A stretch of 33,072 bases of DNA from an uncultured Pseudomonadota bacterium (GTDB taxonomy: Bacteria > Pseudomonadota > Gammaproteobacteria > Burkholderiales > Rhodocyclaceae). The position numbers and the translations under genes were made by a program. The notes under the pieces are model-generated. The model worked only from the letters and a program-made list of their open reading frames with translations. It made no database searches and had not been told where the DNA came from. This document shows positions 8,777-15,253 of this stretch, piece after piece. Position 1 is the first letter of the stretch. Each line of letters starts with the position of its first letter. The DNA lies in NCBI GenBank assembly GCA_903951825.1, contig CAJBDJ010000003.1, forward strand, positions 1 to 33,072, read 5' to 3'.

Positions 8777-9194
8777 GGTGCGGGCTTTCGAACCAGGTTT
8801 GCAGGATGAGTTGAGCCGCGACGGCATCGCGCAGCGGCTTGGCGGATTGACTGTTACGCCCGCTTTCGCGCAGACGACTGTCGGCATCGATCGAGGTCAG
8901 GCGTTCGTCGGCAAAGGCGACGGGGAGATTGAAGCGGCGTTGCAAGCGTTCGGCAAATTTGGTCGCCAGGCGGGTCATCGTGTGCGCTGTGCCGTCGGCG
9001 TGCGTTGGCAAGCCGACAACCAGTTGCACCGGCCGCCACTCGGCAATCAGCAAAGCAATCGCGGCAAAGCGCTGAGCGTTCGATTCGCCGTGTATGACCG
9101 TCAGCGGGTGAGCGCTCGCTAGCAAAGTTTCGCCAGTGGCAACGCCAATCCGCTTCTCGCCAAAATCGAAGGCGAGGACGGTGCCCTCAGGCAT
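8760..9194 (-). CDS. ruvX: RuvX/YqgF, RNase H-fold nuclease (Holliday junction resolvase-like; 16S pre-rRNA maturation)
   Basis: A 144-residue protein, typical of the YqgF family. The first acidic strand is [13 protein letters not shown], followed by QLVVGLP, the second acidic motif FADERLTS, and the last Asp in [14 protein letters not shown], which together form an RNase H-like active site. The family has been linked both to processing of the 16S rRNA 5' end and to recombination intermediates. The start overlaps the yqgE stop by 8 nt and the end overlaps pyrR by 17 nt, so it is the second gene of a tightly coupled five-gene operon. Confidence 0.94.
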   Translation of the reverse strand: MPEGTVLAFDFGEKRIGVATGETLLASAHPLTVIHGESNAQRFAAIALLIAEWRPVQLVVGLPTHADGTAHTMTRLATKFAERLQRRFNLPVAFADERLTSIDADSRLRESGRNSQSAKPLRDAVAAQLILQTWFESPHHAPSA

Positions 9195-9747
9195 GTCCGG
9201 CGACGTCGGAGAGTTGGGCGAAGCTGATGCCCAGCTTTTGCAAGGCGGCCGACAGGCGTTCTTCCGGCGGCAGATCGAAAAGAATGGCGGGCTTGGCGGG
9301 GACGGTCAGCCAGGAATTTTGCGCCAGCTCACTCTCCAGTTGCCCGGCCTCCCAGCCGGAATAACCGAGGGTGACGAGAATTTCCGTCGGTACGCCGGCG
9401 CTGCCGACCGCCGCCAGCACGTCGCGCGAACTGGTCAGGCCGACTTCCTGATTGACGACCAGCGTTGATTGCCAGAGCCCGATCGGGCGATGCAGGACGA
9501 AACCGCGATCCATTTGCACCGGGCCGCCGAAATAAACCGGCAAACCGGAGAGCTGGTCGGCTTCCAGCTTGATGTCGATCTTGTCGAAGAGGCTGCCGAG
9601 ATTCATGTCGATGGGCCGATTGACGATAATGCCGAGCGCCCCATTGTCGTTGTGCTCGCAAATATAGACCAGGGCACGGGCAAAATAGGGGTCTGCAAGC
9701 GCCGGCATGGCGATGAGGAAGTTATCGGTCAGATTGACGTTGTCCAT
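9187..9747 (-). CDS. yqgE: YqgE/AlgH family protein (DUF179)
   Basis: A 186-residue protein with the family signatures [17 protein letters not shown] near the N-terminus, ALGIIVNRP, and later [14 protein letters not shown]. The biochemical role is unknown; in pseudomonads the family is called AlgH because of an effect on alginate production. It is routinely encoded next to ruvX, as here. The ATG at 9747 is chosen because residues after it match the family from the second codon, while an open extension to 9930 runs through the divergent phr gene. No Shine-Dalgarno precedes the ATG, and the candidate promoter's start site would fall almost at the ATG. Confidence 0.93.
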   Translation of the reverse strand: MDNVNLTDNFLIAMPALADPYFARALVYICEHNDNGALGIIVNRPIDMNLGSLFDKIDIKLEADQLSGLPVYFGGPVQMDRGFVLHRPIGLWQSTLVVNQEVGLTSSRDVLAAVGSAGVPTEILVTLGYSGWEAGQLESELAQNSWLTVPAKPAILFDLPPEERLSAALQKLGISFAQLSDVAGHA

Positions 9748-9762
9748 GCACGGAATTTTAAT
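9734..9762 (+). promoter_or_regulatory. Candidate phr promoter
   Basis: TTGACG (9734-9739) and TTTAAT (9757-9762) are 17 bp apart, each one mismatch from consensus. Transcription would start near 9769 and give a leader of about 17 nt. The -35 lies inside the first yqgE codons, and the -10 overlaps the -10 of the opposite promoter. Confidence 0.55.
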
Positions 9763-9783
9763 CGCCGTCAGGGTACAAACCAA
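9755..9783 (-). promoter_or_regulatory. Candidate promoter of the yqgE-ruvX-pyrRBC' operon
   Basis: On the minus strand TTGGTT (9783-9778) and TAAAAT (9760-9755) are 17 bp apart. Transcription would begin around 9748, next to the yqgE ATG at 9747, implying a nearly leaderless message. The -35 hexamer overlaps the region just before the phr ATG. Confidence 0.45.
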
Positions 9784-9785
9784 CC

Positions 9786-11201
9786 ATGAATCATGAAAAA
9801 GCCCTCGTCTGGTTTCGCCGCGATTTGCGCGATACCGACCATGCCGCGCTGAGCGCGGCACTTGCCGGGGCGCAGCAGGTTTATTGCGCCTTTGTTTTCG
9901 ACACTCGCATACTCGATGCCCTGCCTTCACGATGCGATCGGCGGGTGCATTTCATCCACGCCTCGCTGCTCGAACTCGATGCCGCACTGCGCGCCCGCGG
10001 CGGCGGCCTGATTGTCCGCCACGGCTGGGCCGAGGATGAGATTCCCCGTCTGGCGCGCGAACTTGGGGTCAGCGCGGTGTTTGCCAATCGCGATTACGAA
10101 CCCGCTGCCAAGCAACGCGATACCGCCGTTGGTACGAAGTTGGGCGCGTCGGGGATTGACTTCCACTGCCTGAAGGATCAGGTGATTTTCGAGCACGACG
10201 AGGTACTGACGCAGGCCGGCAAGCCTTTTTCGGTGTTCACGCCTTATAAAAATGCCTGGCTCAAACGCTTGAGCCCGGTCGACAGTGCCGCCCATCCTTG
10301 TGCTGGCGCGATTGCCGGCGGCGAACTGGCCGGCGTGCCGAGTCTGGCGGCGATTGGTTTTTCGGCGACCGATTTGCGCGAAGTCGGCATCATCCCCGGC
10401 ATGTCCGGCGCCCGGCAATTGTGGAGCGATTTCAGCGATGGCCGCCTCAAGCGTTACGCGGCGCTGCGGGATTTTCCGGCGGTCAAGGGCGTTTCCTATC
10501 TCTCCGTCCATCTGCGCTTTGGCACGCTGTCGATCCGCGAACTGGTGCGCGCCGCGCACGCAGCCGCGGCGGAGACCTGGCTGAGCGAACTGATCTGGCG
10601 CGATTTCTATTTCATGATTCTTGACCACTTCCCGCAAGTGGGGCGCGGTCAGGCGTTCAAAGCCGAATACGACCGGATTCAGTGGGCCGACTGGCCGGCG
10701 GGTCTGGCCGCCTGGTGTGCAGGGCGTACCGGCTATCCGCTGGTTGATGCGGCGATGCGCCAGCTCAACCACTGCGGCTGGATGCACAACCGTCTGCGCA
10801 TGGTCGTTGCCTCTTTTTTATGCAAAGACCTTGGCATCGATTGGCGACTGGGCGAAAAATACTTCGCCGAGCAACTCAACGACTTCGATCTCTCGGCGAA
10901 TAACGGCGGCTGGCAGTGGGCGGCGTCAAGTGGCTGTGACGCGCAACCTTATTTCCGGATATTCAACCCGGTCACGCAGTCGGAAAAGTTTGATGCCGAG
11001 GGTAAATTCATCCGCCGCTACGTTCCGGAACTGGCCAAGCTTCCCAACCAGTACATTCACGCCCCCTGGCGCATGGGTCGCCTCGAACAGGAAGCGACAG
11101 GTGTCGTCATCGGCCGCGATTACCCGGCACCGATCGTTGACCACGCGGTCGCCAGAGAGCACACACTGGCGCGTTACGCGGTCGTCAAACAGGCGGCTTA
11201 A
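9786..11201 (+). CDS. phr: Deoxyribodipyrimidine photolyase
   Basis: A 471-residue flavoprotein that uses light to split cyclobutane pyrimidine dimers. The N-terminal photolyase alpha/beta domain begins [16 protein letters not shown]. The C-terminal helical FAD-binding domain contains [44 protein letters not shown] and [19 protein letters not shown], the standard CPD class I signatures, including the Asn-rich FAD/DNA-contacting segment. Length matches the E. coli enzyme. A cryptochrome-like role is less likely given the intact block set but cannot be excluded by sight. The gene diverges from yqgE across a 38-bp gap and converges on the glycerate kinase gene with a 4-bp overlap. Confidence 0.95.
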   Translation: MNHEKALVWFRRDLRDTDHAALSAALAGAQQVYCAFVFDTRILDALPSRCDRRVHFIHASLLELDAALRARGGGLIVRHGWAEDEIPRLARELGVSAVFANRDYEPAAKQRDTAVGTKLGASGIDFHCLKDQVIFEHDEVLTQAGKPFSVFTPYKNAWLKRLSPVDSAAHPCAGAIAGGELAGVPSLAAIGFSATDLREVGIIPGMSGARQLWSDFSDGRLKRYAALRDFPAVKGVSYLSVHLRFGTLSIRELVRAAHAAAAETWLSELIWRDFYFMILDHFPQVGRGQAFKAEYDRIQWADWPAGLAAWCAGRTGYPLVDAAMRQLNHCGWMHNRLRMVVASFLCKDLGIDWRLGEKYFAEQLNDFDLSANNGGWQWAASSGCDAQPYFRIFNPVTQSEKFDAEGKFIRRYVPELAKLPNQYIHAPWRMGRLEQEATGVVIGRDYPAPIVDHAVAREHTLARYAVVKQAA

Positions 11202-12469
11202 CCGGCACCGGTGATCAGGATGGCACGAAAATCGTTGACGTTGGTCAGGGTCGGCCCGGTGACCAGCGCATCGCCGAGCGCCTCGAAAAAACTGTGGGCA
11301 TCATTGTTGTCGAGCGCCTGCTGCGGGTTGATGCCAAGCGCCCGGGCGCGTTCCAGGGTGTCCGGATAGAGCCGTGCGCCGGCAATTTCCGCCAGCCCAT
11401 CGACGCCATCGGTATCGCCGGCCAGCGCGTAAATGCCGGGATGAGCCTTGAGTGAGGTGGCCAGCGAAAGAAGAAATTCCACATTGCGGCCGCCACGCCC
11501 GTTGCCGCGCACGGTCACGGTTGTTTCGCCGCCGGAGAGCAGGATGCAGGGCGGTGCGAACGGTTGGCGGTGGCTGGCGACCTGCAAGGCAATACCGCCG
11601 AGCGCCTTGCCGAGGTCTCGTGCCTCGCCTTCGAGCGCCGCACCAAGGATGTGAGCACTGACGCCGGCACGACGGGCGATTTCTGCGGCGTGCTCGAGCG
11701 CCATTTGCGGGGTCGCGACAATCCTGGCGTGACACCGGCTCAAACGCTGATCGCCGGGCTTGATCGATTCGCCGCGACCCGACTCAAGAGTCTCGCGTAC
11801 GGCAGGAGGGAGTTCAATGTTGAAGCGCTCGATAATCGCCAGCGCATCGCCGCAAGTCGTGCGGTCGGCAACGGTCGGCCCGGAGGCGATGTCGGCCGGA
11901 TCGTCACCCGGCACGTCGGAAATCAGCAAACTCAAAACACTGGCCGGATGGCAGGCCGCCGCCAGACGTCCACCCTTGATCGCCGACAGGTGGCGGCGCA
12001 CGCAATTGATCTCGCTGATGCTGGCACCGCAGCGCAAGAGCTGGCGGCTCACTGCCTGTTTGTCAGCCAGCGTGATTCCCGCCAATGGCAGGGGCAGCAA
12101 GGCCGATCCGCCACCGGAGAGCAGGCAGAGCACCAGATCGTCGGCACGCAAGCCGCTGACCAGGTCGATCATCCGCTGCGCTGCGCCCTGCCCGAGATGG
12201 TCGGGTAGCGGATGCGCGGCTTCGACGATTTCAATTTGCCGGCACGCCACGCCGTGACCGTAGCGAGTCACCACCAGGCCGCCGGCAATGGCCGGGTAAT
12301 GCGTTGCGACCACCCTGGCCATTTCTGCCGAGGCCTTGCCGGCACCGATGACCACCAGGCGCCCGGCCGGGGCGACCGGTAAATGCCGGGGAAGGCAAAC
12401 GGACGGTTGAGCGGCGGCAATGGCCGCCAGAAACATCCGCTGCAACAAGTCGGCGGGATCAGGCGACAT
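11198..12469 (-). CDS. Glycerate 2-kinase (GckA/TtuD, MOFRL family)
   Basis: A 423-residue protein of the DUF4147/MOFRL type of glycerate kinase, which phosphorylates D-glycerate, in this family usually to 2-phosphoglycerate. Visible motifs are VVIGAGKASAEMA (about 39-51), CLLSGGGSALLPLP (about 115-128), the C-terminal LSGGETTVTV, GRGGRNVEF and AGDTDGVDGLAEIAGA. The gene was once annotated as hydroxypyruvate reductase ttuD, so databases may disagree. The start at 12469 shares its A with the TGA of the upstream reductase (TGATG). It ends the glycerate module, and its stop overlaps the phr stop. Confidence 0.92.
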   Translation of the reverse strand: MSPDPADLLQRMFLAAIAAAQPSVCLPRHLPVAPAGRLVVIGAGKASAEMARVVATHYPAIAGGLVVTRYGHGVACRQIEIVEAAHPLPDHLGQGAAQRMIDLVSGLRADDLVLCLLSGGGSALLPLPLAGITLADKQAVSRQLLRCGASISEINCVRRHLSAIKGGRLAAACHPASVLSLLISDVPGDDPADIASGPTVADRTTCGDALAIIERFNIELPPAVRETLESGRGESIKPGDQRLSRCHARIVATPQMALEHAAEIARRAGVSAHILGAALEGEARDLGKALGGIALQVASHRQPFAPPCILLSGGETTVTVRGNGRGGRNVEFLLSLATSLKAHPGIYALAGDTDGVDGLAEIAGARLYPDTLERARALGINPQQALDNNDAHSFFEALGDALVTGPTLTNVNDFRAILITGAG

Positions 12470-13347
12470 CAGTTTGGCCGGCGGCACGCCGCAGAACGCT
12501 CAGCAGGCGCGAGCTGTCGTCGGCGGCGAAGCCGGCAGCCGTGAGCGCCGCGAGTTGCTGCCGCAGGATGCTGCCGCAGGATGCTGCCGATGGGCAGCGG
12601 AATGTTGCTGCGCGTGGCGGCTGCCATAATCATCCCGATATCCTTGTGATGCAGGCGGGCTTCGATGCCGGCGGCAAAATCGCCGCGCAGCATTTTGTCG
12701 CCGAAAAAATCGACCACGCGCGAGGCAGCGGAACCGCCCTGCAGCGCCGTTCGCACCCTGGCGAAATCGACACCGGCGGCCGTCGCCAGATGGGCGGCTT
12801 CGGCACAGGCCTCGATCGCCGCGACCATCACCAGTTGATTGCAGGCCTTGGCCACCTGTCCGGCGCCCGAATCGCCGACCCGGACAACGGTTTTCGCGAG
12901 GCAGGCAAACAGCGGTTGCAGACGGGCGGCCAATTCCGCCTTGCCGCCCCACATGATCGCCAGCGTCGCCGCCCGCGCCCCGGCGGTGCCGCCAGAGACC
13001 GGGGCATCGACAAAATCGACGGCGCACGCCGCATGACGCTCGGCGACAATCCGCGCCGAAGCTGGCGAAATGGTCGAAAAATCGACATGAATGGCGCCCG
13101 CCGAGAGCCCGCCGCGCAATTCTTCTGCCAGCGCCAGAACATCGTCGTCGCCAGTGACATTGGTACAGACGATCTCGCATTGCGCAGCGAGCGCCGCCGG
13201 ATTGGCGGCAAATTCGGCACCCAGCGCCAGCAAACCTGTCGCCGCTTGCCGCCGGCGGCTCCAGACCCGCAGCGGGTAACCGGCAGCGAGCAAATGTTCG
13301 GCCATCGGGCGACCCATGCCGCCGAGGCCGATAAAGCCGATGTTCAT
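12469..13347 (-). CDS. 2-hydroxy-3-oxopropionate (tartronate semialdehyde) reductase-like protein with a frameshifted C-terminus
   Basis: A 292-residue 3-hydroxyisobutyrate dehydrogenase-family protein. The NAD(P)-binding motif is GLGGMG (7-12), the substrate motif DAPVSGG (114-120), and the catalytic lysine K167 in GAGQVAKACNQ. Homology is normal up to Gln259. There a 13-bp tandem duplication (12561-12586) shifts the frame, and the last 33 residues become an Arg/Ala-rich tail unlike the family. With one copy removed, the other frame continues with AALTAAGFAADDSSRLL and stops at 12461-12459, giving 291 residues, the same length as the neighbouring paralogue. The protein may be impaired, or the duplication may be a sequencing or assembly error. 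It overlaps the upstream paralogue by 4 nt (ATGA). Confidence 0.85.
   Translation of the reverse strand: MNIGFIGLGGMGRPMAEHLLAAGYPLRVWSRRRQAATGLLALGAEFAANPAALAAQCEIVCTNVTGDDDVLALAEELRGGLSAGAIHVDFSTISPASARIVAERHAACAVDFVDAPVSGGTAGARAATLAIMWGGKAELAARLQPLFACLAKTVVRVGDSGAGQVAKACNQLVMVAAIEACAEAAHLATAAGVDFARVRTALQGGSAASRVVDFFGDKMLRGDFAAGIEARLHHKDIGMIMAAATRSNIPLPIGSILRQHPAAATRGAHGCRLRRRRQLAPAERSAACRRPN
12561..12586. repeat. 13-bp perfect tandem duplication causing a frameshift
   Basis: CCGCAGGATGCTG occurs twice in direct succession (12561-12573 and 12574-12586), and the preceding GCTG and following CCG extend the match. Thirteen is not a multiple of three, so the duplication changes the reading frame of the reductase gene near its 3' end. 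Confidence 0.95.
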
Positions 13348-14219
13348 TCCGCTGACGACATTTTTTCGAGCAGCTTGAGCGCGGCGATTGAGTCGTCCTC
13401 GCCCATGCCGCTGCCAACCATCGCGTTGAACAACTGGGCAGTCGCCGCCGACGCCGGCAACATCAGGCCGAGGCGATGCGCCTCTTCCATGACGATGCGC
13501 AGATCCTTCTGGTGCATCCAGGCCTTGAAGCCCGGCTTGAAGTTTCTGTCCAGCATCCGCTGGCCGTGGTTTTCAAGTATCCGCGAGGCCGCAAAGCCGC
13601 CGAGCAACGCCGTCCGCACCTTGCTCACATCGACCTCGTTGCGGGCAGCAAAATTGAAGGCTTCGGCAACCGCCATGACGCCCACCCCGGTCAAAATCTG
13701 GTTGCAGGCCTTGGCCACCTGACCGGCACCAACGCCGCCGATCAGGGTTACCGATTTGCCCAGCACTTCGAACAACGGCCGGACGCGCTCGAAGATCTCC
13801 GGCTCACCGCCGGCCATGATCGTCAGGCTGGCGTTGATGGCGCCGGTTTCGCCGCCGGAGACCGGGGCATCGATGAAGGCAATCCCGCGAGCGGCGAGTT
13901 GCCCGCCGATCTGGCGTGCGGCATTCGGGTTGATCGTGCTCATGTCAACGAGCACCAGCCCCGGCCGGGCGCCGCTGGCCAGCCCCTCGGCGCCGAGGGC
14001 AACGGCTTCGACGTCGGGAGCATCGGCGACCATCGTAAACACCACCTCGGCGTGGGCGGCGACCTCAGCCGGCGAGGCATGAAGGGCGGCGTCAACTTCA
14101 GCGAAGGCCTCCAGCGCCGCCGGGCGGCGCGCCCAGAGATGCAGGCGGTGGCCGGCTTTGGCCAGGTGCAGCGCCATCGGGCGCCCCATCAATCCCAATC
14201 CGATAAAGCCGATATTCAT
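13344..14219 (-). CDS. 2-hydroxy-3-oxopropionate reductase / 3-hydroxyisobutyrate dehydrogenase family protein
   Basis: A 291-residue intact member of the beta-hydroxyacid dehydrogenase family. The Rossmann motif is GLGLMG (7-12), the substrate loop DAPVSGG (117-123) and the catalytic lysine K170 (GAGQVAKACNQ). The C-terminal helix is normal (GSGMGEDDSIAALKLLEK). Given the neighbouring glycerate kinase and hydroxypyruvate reductase, reduction of tartronate semialdehyde to D-glycerate (GlxR/GarR-like) is the best guess; 3-hydroxyisobutyrate or another short hydroxyacid is possible. The ATG at 14219 has AAGGAG eight bases upstream and overlaps the previous stop as ATGA, and its own stop overlaps the next gene in the same way. 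Confidence 0.88.
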   Translation of the reverse strand: MNIGFIGLGLMGRPMALHLAKAGHRLHLWARRPAALEAFAEVDAALHASPAEVAAHAEVVFTMVADAPDVEAVALGAEGLASGARPGLVLVDMSTINPNAARQIGGQLAARGIAFIDAPVSGGETGAINASLTIMAGGEPEIFERVRPLFEVLGKSVTLIGGVGAGQVAKACNQILTGVGVMAVAEAFNFAARNEVDVSKVRTALLGGFAASRILENHGQRMLDRNFKPGFKAWMHQKDLRIVMEEAHRLGLMLPASAATAQLFNAMVGSGMGEDDSIAALKLLEKMSSAE

Positions 14220-15226
14220 CTCACGATCTCCTTGGTCATCAATTGTCGAGCCGCCCACACCTCGGGGTTGAGCAGGTTGGGCGGCCGCCGCCCATGCAGT
14301 GCATCAATCAGATTGTCGGCGGCGCGCTGCGCCATGGCCAGCCGGGTCGCCGCGCTGGATGAACCGATATGCGGGGTTAACACAACGTTGTCGAGGGTCA
14401 GAAAACACGCATCCAGTGCCGGTTCGTTTTCAAAAACATCCAGTGCCGCTCCGGCAATCTGCCTTTGTTGCAATGCTTCGATCAGCGCCGCATCGTCAAC
14501 AATGCCGCCGCGTGCGACATTGATCAAACTCGCCTGCGGCTTCATCAGCGCCAGTTCCTTGCTGCCGATGCAGTGGTGGGTGGCCGCCGAGTATGGCACC
14601 AGCAAGACAAGAAAATCAGCATTGCGCAAGAGGGTTTCCTTGTCGACCCAGCTTGCTTTGCAGGCCGCTTCGTCAGCCACCGCCAGTCGCTGGCGGTTGT
14701 GGTAGATCACCGGCATCGAAAACCCGGCAGCCCGCCGGGCAACGGCCTGACCGATACGCCCCATGCCAAGGATGCCGAGGGTGGCATGGTGTACGTCGTT
14801 GCCCAGCCAGGGGTCGTGAAATTGCCATCCCTGCCAGTTCCCGGCACGCAGCCAGCGGTCGGCACTGACGATACGCCGGGCGCTGGCGAAAATCAGCGCC
14901 CAGGCGGTATCCGCCGTGGTTTCATCAAGCACGCCGGGAGTATGGGTGGCGCTCACCCCGGCACGCGCCAGCGCCGCCAGATCGAAATTGTTATAGCCGA
15001 CCGCGACATTGCTGACGACCCGCAACCGGCTTGCGGCAGCGATGGTCGCCTCATCAATGCGATCCGACAGCAGGGTTATGGCGCCATCCTTGTCGGCCAG
15101 GCGGGCGGCGAGATCGGCCGGTTCCAGCGGCGCATCGCGGTCGTGGTAATCGACCTCGAAATATTGCGCAAGACGCTCGATGACCACCGGGAAAAGTGCT
15201 CGACAGACGAGGATTTTCTGCTTCAT
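14216..15226 (-). CDS. D-2-hydroxyacid dehydrogenase (glyoxylate/hydroxypyruvate reductase)
   Basis: A 336-residue NAD(P)-dependent D-isomer-specific 2-hydroxyacid dehydrogenase. The nucleotide-binding motif is GILGMGRIG (151-159). The catalytic set is Arg239 (NVARGGIVDD), Glu268 (FENEP) and His286 (LTPHIGSS). The segment SNVAVGYNNFDLAAL is typical of the glyoxylate/hydroxypyruvate reductase branch. The likely reactions are hydroxypyruvate to glycerate or glyoxylate to glycolate, which fit the glycerate kinase and semialdehyde reductases downstream. The gene starts 27 nt after the pilL stop with a purine-rich GGGAGA ahead of the ATG, and I see no terminator between them. Confidence 0.9.
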   Translation of the reverse strand: MKQKILVCRALFPVVIERLAQYFEVDYHDRDAPLEPADLAARLADKDGAITLLSDRIDEATIAAASRLRVVSNVAVGYNNFDLAALARAGVSATHTPGVLDETTADTAWALIFASARRIVSADRWLRAGNWQGWQFHDPWLGNDVHHATLGILGMGRIGQAVARRAAGFSMPVIYHNRQRLAVADEAACKASWVDKETLLRNADFLVLLVPYSAATHHCIGSKELALMKPQASLINVARGGIVDDAALIEALQQRQIAGAALDVFENEPALDACFLTLDNVVLTPHIGSSSAATRLAMAQRAADNLIDALHGRRPPNLLNPEVWAARQLMTKEIVR

Positions 15227-15253
15227 TCGCCATCTCCCGCGAGACCGGGCAAG

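Noticed and set aside
8774-8887. A longer N-terminus for pyrR starting at 8887
   Set aside because: It would overlap ruvX by 128 nt, and the added residues do not resemble PyrR. The ATG at 8776 fits the family start.
9748-9930. A longer N-terminus for yqgE reaching 9930
   Set aside because: The extension lies in the divergent phr gene and family homology begins directly after the ATG at 9747.
11198-15226. The glycerate module as a mobile island
   Set aside because: No transposase, integrase, tRNA end or flanking repeat is present, and base composition looks like the surroundings by eye.
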